A stretch of DNA of 64,000 nucleotides from Bog-756 sp963776225 (GTDB lineage: Bacteria > Actinomycetota > Acidimicrobiia > Acidimicrobiales > RAAP-2): the NCBI GenBank assembly GCA_963776225.1, contig CAVZLL010000004.1, positions 806,001 through 870,000 of the forward strand. The letters run 5' to 3'. The position numbers and the translations under genes were made by a program. Below the pieces are notes generated by a model, which was not told the origin of the DNA, searched no databases, and saw only the letters and a list, made by a program, of their open reading frames with translations. Positions 1 to 8,783 of the stretch are shown piece after piece (position 1 is the stretch's first letter; each line of letters begins with the position of its first letter).

Positions 1-424
1 CGTCGATCTGGTGGAGTGAAATCTGATCCGGATGAGGAAAACCGGCGTAGCCAGCGATGTTGGACAGGAAGGAGACGCTCGAGCAACGGAGATCGGTGTC
101 GACGACGGTGAGGGCCCGGTCGAGGAAGTCCGGGGGGAAGATCGCAGGTGCATGGACCAGGAGCACATGGGCGGAATGCTTCTCGTAGGCATGGTTGACC
201 AGCGAGGAGGCTGATGCCTGAATTGACACTTCCACCCCCAGACGCTCGAGCACCAGGAGGTTCTCCATGTCCGGGCCGCCGACGAGGATGGGCAGGTCCG
301 GTGCCGTCGCCTCCAATGATCGGATGGTGGGGATCCATGCCTCGGACACCCCTGGTGCGAAGATGGCCGCCACTGCACCCCTGCCGCCTGATTCGTCCCC
401 AGCGGCTCCCCGGTTGTTACTCAT
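1..424 (-). CDS. Glycosyltransferase-like protein, N-terminal part (runs off window)
   Basis: The frame is open from an ATG at 424 to the window edge, giving 141 residues. That ATG overlaps the stop of the upstream epimerase gene (ATGA), so the two are co-translated. After a Gly/Ser-rich start there are alternating beta-strand-like stretches (AAIFAPGVSEAW, LPILVGGPD, HVLLVHAPAIFPPDFLDRAL) and a segment SVSFLSNIAGYAGFPH, which resembles the sugar-nucleotide region of GT2-type glycosyltransferases in actinobacterial glycan clusters. The assignment rests on this weak resemblance and the epimerase neighbour. The catalytic part lies outside the window. Confidence 0.55.
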   Translation of the reverse strand, partial: MSNNRGAAGDESGGRGAVAAIFAPGVSEAWIPTIRSLEATAPDLPILVGGPDMENLLVLERLGVEVSIQASASSLVNHAYEKHSAHVLLVHAPAIFPPDFLDRALTVVDTDLRCSSVSFLSNIAGYAGFPHPDQISLHQID

Positions 425-1497
425 GCCCTCGCCAATTCCGTATTGGCACCCTCGAGAAGGGCTTTGAGACCCTCGGGAAGCGTCCAACTCGGCGAGTAGC
501 CGAGGTCCTGGCGGGCTGCGTCAATGTTGGTGCTGGCCGCTCGCACATCACCGTCGCGGAAGTGGCCGCTCACGACGGGGTCCGGAGCGTCACTCAGGCC
601 CGCAATGAGGGTAGCTACATCGAGGATGGTCGTCGATGACCCGGATCCGATGTCGAGCGTACGGACGATGGTCGGTGGTCGGTCGATGGCCGAACAAATG
701 GCTTCAGCCACGTCATCCACGTAAACGAAGTCACGCATGATGTTCCCATCCTCGTACACGTCGATGGTGGACCCGGACAGCGCCTGCCTGGCAAAGATCG
801 ACAGCACTCCGGTGTAGGGGTTGTCCAATGATTGACCGACCCCGTAGACGTTCTGGAGGCGCAGGACACTCACCGGGCAGCCCATGGCCGCTCCCCATGA
901 CTTGAGGATGTGTTCCTGGGCCAGCTTGGTGGCGGCGTAGATGTTGGTGGGTTCTGTGCGGGTACGACCGGCGCAACTCGGGACGGGTGTGCCCTCGAGG
1001 CCACGCGGGGACCGAGGTGCCCAGGCGCCCCGGCTCAGGTCGTCGTGGGTCCGGGCTGACGGGTAGTAGGTGTCCCCGCCCGCGGTCCACGCCCCTTCTC
1101 CGTATACGGCACGCGAAGACGTCAGAATGACGTGTTCGGGGACGTAATCACGGCGCGACATGGCATCGATCATCTGGGTGGTGCCGACTACGTTGACCGA
1201 TCCGTGTCGGGTGGCCTCTCTCAAGGACTGGCCCGTTCCTGTCTCGGCAGCCATGTGCACCACCACGGTGGGCAACTCGAGTTTCAACAGGGCGTCCCAA
1301 CCGGTGGCATCAGTCACATCGAAGGGGATCAGGGTCACCGAGTCTGGGAACCGAGATGGACGACCATGGCCCCTGTGGACCTGTGGATGGAGCGAGTCGA
1401 CCGCGAGCACCTCGTGCGCCCGGGTCACGAGGCGCTGGGCAACTGCGCAGCCAATAAAGCCGGCGCCTCCGGTGATCATGATCCTCTGTTGCGGCAA
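421..1497 (-). CDS. NAD-dependent sugar epimerase/dehydratase (extended SDR)
   Basis: A 358-residue extended short-chain dehydrogenase/reductase, likely acting on a nucleotide sugar in the cytoplasm. The NAD-binding GGAGFIG motif lies at residues 10-16, and the catalytic YxxxK is in NIYAATKLAQEH. Other SDR landmarks are VVHMAAETG, a Ser-containing strand ILTSSRAVYGEG and the C-terminal RDFVYVDDVAEAI. I start at TTG 1497 because AGGTGA sits five bases upstream. A longer in-frame extension exists but its composition is unlike the protein. The stop overlaps the start of the downstream glycosyltransferase. Members of this family are UDP-glucose 4-epimerases or dTDP-sugar enzymes; the substrate cannot be read from sequence. 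Confidence 0.85.
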   Translation of the reverse strand: MPQQRIMITGGAGFIGCAVAQRLVTRAHEVLAVDSLHPQVHRGHGRPSRFPDSVTLIPFDVTDATGWDALLKLELPTVVVHMAAETGTGQSLREATRHGSVNVVGTTQMIDAMSRRDYVPEHVILTSSRAVYGEGAWTAGGDTYYPSARTHDDLSRGAWAPRSPRGLEGTPVPSCAGRTRTEPTNIYAATKLAQEHILKSWGAAMGCPVSVLRLQNVYGVGQSLDNPYTGVLSIFARQALSGSTIDVYEDGNIMRDFVYVDDVAEAICSAIDRPPTIVRTLDIGSGSSTTILDVATLIAGLSDAPDPVVSGHFRDGDVRAASTNIDAARQDLGYSPSWTLPEGLKALLEGANTELARA

Positions 1498-1677
1498 AAG
1501 ATTCACCTCTCTCGTCCAACCGGCCACCAGGCGGACGTTCACCAGCAATTGAGTTTCCATGTAGCAGACAGGGATCCGGACCAACTGCGCAAATTCTACG
1601 CGACAGCCTATGGGTTCCTGGGTTCTCCGATGCCTGCGACCACCGGACGGCCGGACCGGAGACAGGAGCAGCGAGCG

Positions 1678-2313
1678 ATGCGCGAACCCGAGGGAGCAGA
1701 TCCTCGACCGAACGCCGCCGGCGCCCTCGGCGGAGTCGAGATTCACTACCTCGCCAATCTGCGTTCCTCATGGCAGGAGGTCTCCCACGCCGATCCGACG
1801 GCCTTCGTCTGGGACGCACCAGCTCCCGTATTCGTCCTCACACCCGCATTCATCCCGTTCTCCCAGTTGTCCGAGACGGTCAGCCTTGTCGTCCCAGGAC
1901 TCTGGTTCGACTCCCAGCGAGGTGACGGCTATGTGGTCGGACCCGATGGCCGGTTAATCCGGGCACCCGCGCAGACAGTAAGCAGACTGCTCCCGTTCAC
2001 TGGGACTCTCGCGGCAGGGCCCGGAAGTTATTGCTTGCAACCCGGCCGGCTCAGCGAACTGGCACTCTCGTACAGCCGGACCCTGCCGAAAGGTGATCGG
2101 ATCGTGAACATCCATTCCGTGACGAGGGGGGACGCAACCGTTCTTCTGGGAACGGATGTCATCCCAATCAAAGGCGGCGCCAGAACCGTCACCTCTTCGG
2201 CCACCACAGCCGGACCGACCCGCGAGATCGTTTTGCGGACTCCCGCCAGGGCGCCGATCTGCCTTCAGCTGACCGTCGAGCAGCCCGTCCGGACCGGGCC
2301 TCCCCGGGGCTGA
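1678..2313 (+). pseudogene. C-terminal fragment of a multi-spanning surface-glycan membrane protein
   Basis: A 211-residue open frame starting at ATG 1678 with a possible ACAGGAG ribosome site. It resembles the extracytoplasmic C-terminal third of the intact membrane protein at 9532-11523: an N-L-R-S motif near the start, a PxxFIPFS/PAFLSPYN-like stretch, then LWFDSQRGDGYVVGPDGRLIRAP matching a WHDYQTGPVLAVGSDGTLV-like stretch, followed by Thr/Val-rich beta-strands. The membrane domain is missing, and the divergent epimerase begins 180 bases upstream. It is most simply the stump of a truncated paralogue. It could also be a stand-alone secreted protein, but no signal peptide is visible. Confidence 0.55.
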
Positions 2314-2508
2314 TCCCAGGCAGTCTCGCGGTTGTTCTGATGTAGCTCGGGACGCTGCTCCACTGGGGCACAAAACTCACGAGCGAAACGAACCTTCGCC
2401 CGGGCCCTCCGGTCGGAGCGGATCTCCCGGTACCCCAGGGCCGCCGCCTGTCGACTCGATCCCGACGGCGGACCCGACTGTCGCCCGTCCCCGCCGGGAT
2501 CAGTCCCG

Positions 2509-3168
2509 TCACCCGGCGGCGTGGAGCATGTGGTCGACGGCCTCGGCGACAGTGGCCACCTGGGCGTCGGGCCGGTACTCGTCTGGCTCCCATCGACGGC
2601 CGTGGTGCAGCCAGATGGTCTTGAAGCCGGCGCCGATGCCACCGGCGATGTCCGGAAGCGGGGTGTCGCCCACCATCCACCGGGGTCCATCTCCGCTGTC
2701 CGCTCCCAGGCACCTACGCCGCGCTTCGTCGAAGATCCGCGGATCGGGCTTGGCCACCCCGATCTCGTCGGAGATGCAGATCGCGTCGAGCTGCGCGAGC
2801 AGTCCGGCCCGCTCCAACTTCACCCGCTGCGACGGGGGACCGTTGGTCACGACCCCGATGGACCACGCCCGGCCCCGGAGCCGGGCCAGAGCCGCGGTGA
2901 CCTCGGGGTCGGGGTGGAAGTATACGGGGTGGTCCACCCGATAGGCCGAGATGAGGGCCTCCACCGAGTCACGAAGGTCGAAGCGGGAACGCATGCCTTC
3001 GAACACCTGTTCGCGGGAGGCGAACCCGTTCTCGTCCAGGGAGACCAGTTCGTCGAAGGCCTCCCGGGGTAGGGAGCGGTGCCGGACGAAGGCGTGGGAC
3101 CAGCGTTCGAAGGCCGTCTGCCGGTCCACCAGCGTGTTGTCGAGGTCGAACAGCGCCAGTCCCGTCAC
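2509..3168 (-). CDS. HAD-superfamily hydrolase (phosphatase-like)
   Basis: A 219-residue haloacid-dehalogenase fold enzyme starting at GTG 3168. Motif I FDLDNTLVD (nucleophile Asp and acid Asp) is near residue 8, motif II is VVTNG, motif III is the Lys of KPDPRIFDEA, and motif IV is VGDTPLPDIAG. The helical cap after motif I places it in subfamily IA. Such enzymes dephosphorylate sugar phosphates and similar metabolites. It lies divergent from the glycan operon, so it might supply the heptose-bisphosphate phosphatase step that the neighbouring heptose genes lack. The usual GmhB belongs to a different HAD subgroup, so this is only a suggestion. Confidence 0.8.
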   Translation of the reverse strand: MTGLALFDLDNTLVDRQTAFERWSHAFVRHRSLPREAFDELVSLDENGFASREQVFEGMRSRFDLRDSVEALISAYRVDHPVYFHPDPEVTAALARLRGRAWSIGVVTNGPPSQRVKLERAGLLAQLDAICISDEIGVAKPDPRIFDEARRRCLGADSGDGPRWMVGDTPLPDIAGGIGAGFKTIWLHHGRRWEPDEYRPDAQVATVAEAVDHMLHAAG

Positions 3169-3363
3169 CGCCTCATTGTGCCCCCCGGCCCCGAGGCTGG
3201 GGAATTCGGCCCCCGACCATGTCCCGGACCGCCCGGTGATTGTTGGTAGCGTTCCGGGGACCAGCCGGTTTGAACATTCGCTTCTGCGCCCGGGCGGGCA
3301 TGGGACTCGAGGCCGGCGTGCAGCAGGACGACCCACTCCCGGATCCCAAGAACGGACGACAGC

Positions 3364-4680
3364 GTGGCCACATCCTTAGGGGCGAACAGCTTGGGCGGTG
3401 TCCAGCTCACCCCTGTGGAGGGCAAGGGAGCGCCTGATGCCGGCGATGACTCCATCGAGCTGATGCTCCCGGCCCAGGACATCACCGATCCTGAGGTGTC
3501 CATCGTGGTGCCGGCAGTGAACGAGTCCTTGACCATCTCGGAGTTCGTGGACTGGTGCCACGAAGGTCTCGAGTCCGCCGGCCTCCGAGGTGAGATCCTC
3601 ATCGTCGACAGTTCCACCGACGAGACCGCGGAGCTGGCCCTGGCTGGAGGGGCGCGGGTCCTCAAGACGCCTAAGCGTGGCCTCGGCCGGGCCTACATCG
3701 ATGGGATTCCCTACATCCGGGGCAAGTACGTGGTGATGGGCGACGCCGACCTCACCTACGACTTCCGGCAGCTGGGCGCCTTCGTGAAGGCCCTGCGGGA
3801 CGGCAACGAGTTCGCCATGGGCTCACGGTGGTTGGGGTCGATCGAGGGCGGCTCGATGCCGGCCCTGCACCGGTACCTCGGCACACCAGTGACCACCTGG
3901 ATCCTGAATCGGGTGTACAGCAGCCACTTCACCGACATCCACTGCGGCATGCGAGCACTGACCCTCGATGCATTGAAGCGCATGGGTCTCTCGTCGCAAT
4001 CATGGGAATACGCCTCGGAGATGGTCCTCAAGTCGGTTCGGATGGGACTCCGCACCGCCGAGGTCCCGGTCACCTTCTACAAGGACCGCGACGGCCGGCT
4101 CTCGCACCACAAGCGCTCAGGATGGTTCTCGCCGTTCAGCGCGGCCTGGATCAACCTCCGGGCCATGTTTGTCTACGGGGCCGAGTTCTTCATGCTGAAA
4201 CCGGGGGTGATCCTCCTGCTCGTCGGACTGCTCCTCAGCCTGCCGCTCAGCTTCGGGTCGTTCGCCCTCGCCGGGGTCACCTTCGGCCTGTACTGGATGC
4301 TGGTGGGCGTGGCCCTGGCCGTCATCGGCCTCCAGTCATTCTTCTTCGGTTGCCTGGCTCAAGTGCTCTGTGACTACTCCGGTACTGCCCGGAGCCGATG
4401 GACGAGGCTCTTCCCGTACACCAGGACCATCCTGGTCAGCCTGGCTGTCTCGACGGTGGGTCTGGCCCTCGATGTCGTCCTCATCGTCTGGTATCTCTCC
4501 CACGGCATGCGCCTACCGCCGCCCGCGTCCACGGTCGATCACTTGGCCGTGACCGGCCTCCTCCTTACCGTGATGGGCTTCTCAGCATTCTGTTTCACAC
4601 TGGTGCTCTACGCCACCGGAGTCCGCTACGGCCTCCGACAGGCCTCCGGAGCGCAGTCCGCTCCACGCGAAACCCCCTGA
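3364..4680 (+). CDS. Polyprenyl-phosphate glycosyltransferase, GT2 (dolichol-phosphate mannosyltransferase-like)
   Basis: A 438-residue membrane-bound GT2 enzyme. The catalytic domain (residues about 40-270) has VSIVVPAVNES, LIVDSSTDET, the DxD-type GDADLTYD, GSRWLG, and the HCGMRAL / YASEMVLKS segments typical of DPM1-like transferases. These move a sugar from a nucleotide donor to a polyprenyl-phosphate carrier. At least four hydrophobic helices follow (about residues 275-430), including GVILLLVGLLLSLPL and TILVSLAVSTVGLALDVVLI. The GTG at 3364 is the longest sensible start; later GTG or ATG codons are possible because no strong ribosome site is seen. The next gene starts two bases after the stop. 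Confidence 0.85.
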   Translation: MATSLGANSLGGVQLTPVEGKGAPDAGDDSIELMLPAQDITDPEVSIVVPAVNESLTISEFVDWCHEGLESAGLRGEILIVDSSTDETAELALAGGARVLKTPKRGLGRAYIDGIPYIRGKYVVMGDADLTYDFRQLGAFVKALRDGNEFAMGSRWLGSIEGGSMPALHRYLGTPVTTWILNRVYSSHFTDIHCGMRALTLDALKRMGLSSQSWEYASEMVLKSVRMGLRTAEVPVTFYKDRDGRLSHHKRSGWFSPFSAAWINLRAMFVYGAEFFMLKPGVILLLVGLLLSLPLSFGSFALAGVTFGLYWMLVGVALAVIGLQSFFFGCLAQVLCDYSGTARSRWTRLFPYTRTILVSLAVSTVGLALDVVLIVWYLSHGMRLPPPASTVDHLAVTGLLLTVMGFSAFCFTLVLYATGVRYGLRQASGAQSAPRETP

Positions 4681-4681
4681 T

Positions 4682-5302
4682 ATGGGTCGGACCCGATCCT
4701 TCGGCCAAGCCGGCGACACCACGCCCATCGACCGGTTCGGGGTATGGCTCTCGGGGCGGAGCGTGCTCCGCGGCGTCGGCTCCCTCGCCGGCGCAGACAT
4801 CGGCGACTTCGGATGCGGCTACGGGGCCACTTTCACCCGGTCGGTACTGGACCAGGTTGCCTCGGCCACCGTCTCCGATGTCGCTCTGGCCGCTGACATA
4901 CTCCAGCACCACAAGGTCGTCTCCCACTTGGGCGAACTCCCGAAAACCCTGGAGGATGTGGGGGACCAGTCGCTCGACGTGGTGCTCTGCCTCTCCGTGC
5001 TCGAGCACCTTACCCAACCCGACCTGACCCTGTCCGAGTTTCACCGGATCCTCAGGCCGGGAGGAGTGTGCGTGGTCAACGTCCCCACCTGGATGGGCAA
5101 GTGGTTCCTCGAGTTCTCCGCGTTTCGACTCGGCCTGAGCCCCGCCAACGAGATGGACGATCACAAGCGGTACTACGACCCACGGGATCTGTGGCCGAAG
5201 TTGGTGTCCGCCGGGTTTCCGCCCCATGCCATCCGATGCCGCCGTCACAAGTTCGGACTCAATGTCATCGCCGTCTGTCGGAAAGAAGAGCTGCTGTCGT
5301 GA
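4682..5302 (+). CDS. Class I SAM-dependent methyltransferase
   Basis: A 206-residue Rossmann-fold methyltransferase. Motif I, IGDFGCGYGATFTRSV (residues 40-55), binds S-adenosylmethionine. Motif IV/V is DVVLCLSVLEHL, and HRILRPGGVCVVNVPTW is the motif typical of UbiE-like methyltransferases. The MDDHKRYYDPRDLWPKL segment after it recurs in polysaccharide-locus methyltransferases. It begins one base after the glycosyltransferase stop, and its own stop overlaps the GTG of the isomerase gene, so it is translated within the glycan operon. The sugar or lipid target is unknown. Confidence 0.8.
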   Translation: MGRTRSFGQAGDTTPIDRFGVWLSGRSVLRGVGSLAGADIGDFGCGYGATFTRSVLDQVASATVSDVALAADILQHHKVVSHLGELPKTLEDVGDQSLDVVLCLSVLEHLTQPDLTLSEFHRILRPGGVCVVNVPTWMGKWFLEFSAFRLGLSPANEMDDHKRYYDPRDLWPKLVSAGFPPHAIRCRRHKFGLNVIAVCRKEELLS

Positions 5303-5898
5303 CCAAGTTCGCCACTCGGTTCATCGGCGAGAGCATCGAGGTGCTGTCCGCGATCTCCTCGGACGACATCGAGCGATGCGCCGCGGGACTGGCCGCCGCA
5401 CGGGAGCGCGGGGGACGGCTGTTCATCCTGGGTGTTGGGGGGTCCGCCGGCCACGCCTCCCACGCCGTCAACGACTTCCGGAAGCTGTGCGGCATCGAGT
5501 CCTATGCACCCACCGACAACGTGTCCGAACTGACCGCGAGGGTCAATGACGCGGGGTGGGACACCACTTTCGAGGCATGGCTGCGCGTCTCCCGCCTCTC
5601 CCCGGAAGACGCTGTGTTGGTCTTCTCCGTCGGTGGAGGGGACGTGGTCAAGGGCATCTCGGTGAACCTGGTGCGGGCGCTGGAACTGGCCCAGGAGCGG
5701 GGAGCCGCGATCTACGGCATCGTCGGACGCCAGGGCGGCCACGTGGCCCAGGTAGCGGATGCCTGTGTGGTCATCCCCCCGCTCTATCCCGATCACGTGA
5801 CCCCCCACACCGAGGGACTCTGCGCCGTCGTGTGGCACCTTTTGGTCTCGCATCCCGTACTGGCCAACGCCCCCACCAAATGGGAGTCCGTGCGGTGA
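5299..5898 (+). CDS. gmhA: SIS-domain sugar isomerase (GmhA-like sedoheptulose-7-phosphate isomerase)
   Basis: A 199-residue SIS protein starting at GTG 5299, inside a GTGA overlap with the methyltransferase stop. The phosphosugar-binding glycine loop is ILGVGGSAGHASHAVNDF, and VLVFSVGGGD plus YGIVGRQGGHVAQVADACVVIPP give the second half of the SIS fold. The C-terminal HTEGLCAVVWHLLVSH carries the conserved Glu/His helix of GmhA-type isomerases, which convert sedoheptulose 7-phosphate to D-glycero-D-manno-heptose 7-phosphate. The kinase and nucleotidyltransferase downstream support that role. The sequence differs from classical GmhA around the first loop, so the substrate is inferred from context. 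Confidence 0.75.
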   Translation: MTKFATRFIGESIEVLSAISSDDIERCAAGLAAARERGGRLFILGVGGSAGHASHAVNDFRKLCGIESYAPTDNVSELTARVNDAGWDTTFEAWLRVSRLSPEDAVLVFSVGGGDVVKGISVNLVRALELAQERGAAIYGIVGRQGGHVAQVADACVVIPPLYPDHVTPHTEGLCAVVWHLLVSHPVLANAPTKWESVR

Positions 5899-6908
5899 GC
5901 GATGAACCGGAAGGGAACGGCCATCTGATCCGCCGGATCTGCGTCGTCGGGGGCGCCGGCTTCATCGGCAGCCACTTCGTCGACCGTCTCCTGGGCAGGC
6001 CCGAGACCGAGCACATCACGGTCTATGACAACTTCTCCTCCGGCCGCCGCTGGCACCTCCAGCCGTTCGAATCCGACACCCGCCTGGAGGTCGTCGACGC
6101 CGACGTCGAGGATCTCGCCAAACTGGCCGGCGCTGTCGAGGGGTCCGACACCGTGATCCACCTCGCCTCCAATCCGGACATTGCCCGCGCAGCCACCGAG
6201 CCCGCCGTCGACTTCGATCAGGGAACCGTGCTGACCCACCATGTGGTGGAGGCGGTAAGAATGAACGGAGGCGGGCGAATCCTCTACGCCTCGGGCAGTG
6301 GCGTCTACGGCGACGTCGGCGACCTCGAGGCACCCGAGGACTACGGACCCCTGTTGCCCGTCTCCACCTACGGGGCCTCCAAACTGGCCGGCGAGGCGCT
6401 CATCGCCTCGTATTCCTTCATGTTCGGGCTCTCGGGTTGCGCCTTCCGCTTCGGCAACGTGGTCGGGCCCCACCAGACCCACGGTGTCGGATTCGACTTC
6501 ACCCGCCGGCTGCTGCACGACCCCACCCACCTGAGAATTCTGGGCGACGGCATGCAGAGCAAGTCGTACGTGTACGTCCACGACGTCATCGACGCCGTAT
6601 TGCTAGCTGCCGTGCGGGCCCCGCTACCCTTCGCCGTGTACAACGTCGCAACCGGCGACTACCCGACGGTTCGGGACATCGCCACCCTGGCCGGTGAGGT
6701 GCTGGGTATCGCGCCCGCCACCACGACCTGGGAATTCACCGGAGGTGACCGGGGGTGGAAGGGCGACGTCCCCGTCGTCCGCCTCGACTGCAGGCGGATT
6801 CGAGCTCTGGGCTGGGCAAACAAGCGATCCTCCCTCGAGGCCTTGCGGACCTCCCTCGAGTCCATGGTGGTAGATGCCACCAGTGGCCTGTTCGATGGCG
6901 CCTCCTGA
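5895..6908 (+). CDS. NAD-dependent nucleotide-sugar epimerase
   Basis: A 337-residue extended SDR starting at GTG 5895 in a GTGA overlap with the isomerase stop. GGAGFIGSHFVDRLLG near the N-terminus binds NAD(P). VIHLASNPDI is the UDP-glucose-epimerase-like loop, and the active site contains the Ser of YASGSGVYGD and the YxxxK of STYGASKLAGE. FGNVVGPHQTHGVGFDF and KSYVYVHDVIDAVL follow as in GalE/WbpP relatives. It probably epimerises or oxidises a nucleotide-activated sugar of this glycan. It is distinct from the epimerase at 421-1497. Confidence 0.85.
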   Translation: MSDEPEGNGHLIRRICVVGGAGFIGSHFVDRLLGRPETEHITVYDNFSSGRRWHLQPFESDTRLEVVDADVEDLAKLAGAVEGSDTVIHLASNPDIARAATEPAVDFDQGTVLTHHVVEAVRMNGGGRILYASGSGVYGDVGDLEAPEDYGPLLPVSTYGASKLAGEALIASYSFMFGLSGCAFRFGNVVGPHQTHGVGFDFTRRLLHDPTHLRILGDGMQSKSYVYVHDVIDAVLLAAVRAPLPFAVYNVATGDYPTVRDIATLAGEVLGIAPATTTWEFTGGDRGWKGDVPVVRLDCRRIRALGWANKRSSLEALRTSLESMVVDATSGLFDGAS

Positions 6909-7027
6909 CCCCGGAACTAGGGTGATTGACTCGATGACGGCCGACGCAGGCTGTACTGTCGCTGGCATTCGATGACGAGCGACTTGCGCTCGCCCCGGCT
7001 GTGGACGGAAGGAATCCGAAGGCCGTC

Positions 7028-7738
7028 ATGAGTCGACAACTGAACGTGAAGATTTTTGCCGATGGCGCGGACGTCGAAGGGATACTCGGACTGGCGGACG
7101 ATCCCCGGATCGATGGCTTCACCACCAACCCCACGCTCATGCGCAAGTCCGGCATCACTGAGTACGAGGGGTTCGCCCGCAAGGTGCTCGACCACATCAT
7201 CGATCAACCCATCTCCTTCGAGGTGTTCTCGGACGAGTTCCTCGAAATGGCCAGACAGGCGCGCCGGATCGCCTCGTGGGCGTCGAACGTCGTCGTGAAG
7301 ATCCCGGTGATGAACACCCGGGGGGAACGGTCGACCGAGTTGATCCGGGAGCTCGCCGAGGAGGGTCTCCGGTTGAACGTCACCGCGTTGTTGGCGCCGT
7401 CACAGGTCGAAGAGGTGGCAACAGCCCTGCTGGGCTGCTCGGGCGCCATCGTCTCGGTCTTCGCCGGGCGGGTGGCCGACACCGGACGGGACCCCATCCC
7501 CATCATGCGGCAGTGCCTGGCCTTGTTGGAGGCGACGCCCCAGATCGAGTTGCTGTGGGCCAGCCCGCGGGAGATCCTCAACGTCTACCAGGCCGACGCC
7601 ATCGGCTGTCACATCATTACCGTCACCCACGACCTGCTGAGCAAGCTCTCCCTGCACGACAAGGACCTCGCCGAGTACTCGCTAGAGACCGTGCAGATGT
7701 TCCACAGTGACGCCCAGTCGGCGGGCTACCTGCTCTGA
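7028..7738 (+). CDS. Transaldolase / fructose-6-phosphate aldolase family protein
   Basis: A 236-residue TIM-barrel aldolase. KIFADGAD supplies the first-strand Asp, GFTTNPTLM is the family signature, and the Schiff-base lysine is in NVVVKIPVM. LNVTALLAPSQ and SVFAGRVADTG complete the barrel. The ATG at 7028 is chosen because AAGG lies five bases upstream. Transaldolases move three-carbon ketol units and can make sedoheptulose 7-phosphate, the substrate of the upstream GmhA-like isomerase, so a copy here may feed heptose synthesis. The gene is separated from the epimerase by about 120 bases, so it may have its own promoter. Confidence 0.85.
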   Translation: MSRQLNVKIFADGADVEGILGLADDPRIDGFTTNPTLMRKSGITEYEGFARKVLDHIIDQPISFEVFSDEFLEMARQARRIASWASNVVVKIPVMNTRGERSTELIRELAEEGLRLNVTALLAPSQVEEVATALLGCSGAIVSVFAGRVADTGRDPIPIMRQCLALLEATPQIELLWASPREILNVYQADAIGCHIITVTHDLLSKLSLHDKDLAEYSLETVQMFHSDAQSAGYLL

Positions 7739-7757
7739 TGGCTCCCACCCCCCTGCA

Positions 7758-8738
7758 GTGATCATCACCAGGACTCCCCTCCGCATCTCGCTCGGAGGGG
7801 GAGGGACCGATCTCCCGTCCTACTATGAACGGTCCGGTGGCCTGGTCATTGCCGGCGCAATCACCAAGTACATCTTCGTGGCGATGAACAGGACCTTCAC
7901 CGACGACTACTTCCTCAAGTACTCGGCCATCGAGCGGGTCAGCGTCCGCAAGGAGATCGACCATCCGATCGTCAGGGAGACATTCGAACTGCACGACGTG
8001 CAGCCGTCGGTGGAGATGGTCAGCGTCGCCGACATCCCAGCCGGGACAGGCCTCGGTTCATCGGGAGCGTTCACGGTGGGGCTCCTCAGAGCGGTGACCG
8101 CCTATCAGCGGGAGCACGCCTCACCACTCACGCTGGCCGAGGAGGCCTGCTCCATCGAGATCGACCGACTGGGACGGCCGGTCGGGAAGCAAGACCAGTA
8201 CATTGCCGCTTTCGGGAGCCTCACCTGCTTCACCTTCGAGCGGGACGGGACGGTGAGCGTAGCTCCTCTCCAAGTCAGCAACGAGACCCTGCACGACCTC
8301 GAGGAGCACCTGTTGATGTTCTTCACCGGGTACTCCCGAGATGCCGACCACATGCTGGAGGATCAGAAGGCCCGCTCTGCCGAGGGTGAGGCAGCCATGC
8401 TCGAGAATCTCGACTTCGTCAAGTCGGTGGGTCAGGCCAGCCGGGAAGCTCTGGAGAATGGGGACACCGAGGAGTTCGCCTCGTTGATGCACCAGCATTG
8501 GCTTCGCAAGCGGGAGCGCTCCGCTGGCATGACCAATGCCCTCATCGACCGGTGGTACGAGCGCGGCACGGCTAGTGGGGCGCTGGGGGGAAAGCTCGTC
8601 GGAGCGGGCGCCGGAGGTTTTCTGCTCTTCTATAGCCGCGACCCCGGCTCGTTGCGACAGGCCATGGCCGACGAGGGATTGGCAGAGGTCCGGTTCTCCT
8701 TCGACCAGGACGGCTCGGTCGTTCTAGCCCGAAGCTGA
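7758..8738 (+). CDS. hddA: GHMP kinase, D-glycero-D-manno-heptose 7-phosphate kinase type
   Basis: A 326-residue GHMP-superfamily kinase starting at GTG 7758, about 20 bases after the transaldolase stop. The N-terminus VIITRTPLRISLGGGGTDLP is close to HddA. The ATP loop is PAGTGLGSSGAFTVG and the C-terminal motif III is KLVGAGAGGFLLFY. HddA phosphorylates D-glycero-D-manno-heptose 7-phosphate at C1 using ATP. GHMP kinases of this subgroup also include fucose and related sugar kinases, but the adjacent nucleotidyltransferase and GmhA-like gene favour the heptose route. Confidence 0.82.
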   Translation: MIITRTPLRISLGGGGTDLPSYYERSGGLVIAGAITKYIFVAMNRTFTDDYFLKYSAIERVSVRKEIDHPIVRETFELHDVQPSVEMVSVADIPAGTGLGSSGAFTVGLLRAVTAYQREHASPLTLAEEACSIEIDRLGRPVGKQDQYIAAFGSLTCFTFERDGTVSVAPLQVSNETLHDLEEHLLMFFTGYSRDADHMLEDQKARSAEGEAAMLENLDFVKSVGQASREALENGDTEEFASLMHQHWLRKRERSAGMTNALIDRWYERGTASGALGGKLVGAGAGGFLLFYSRDPGSLRQAMADEGLAEVRFSFDQDGSVVLARS

Positions 8739-8783
8739 CACCGTGTGGGCCTTCGACAGGGACGACCCGAACACAGGAGAGCC

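Noticed and set aside
1132..1677. A longer start for the plus-strand fragment at 1678-2313.
   Set aside because: This part is antisense to the epimerase coding region, and similarity to the membrane-protein family begins only after 1700.
6909..7027. A promoter before the transaldolase, based on a TTGACT sequence.
   Set aside because: No -10 box at a normal spacing of 16-18 bases could be identified.
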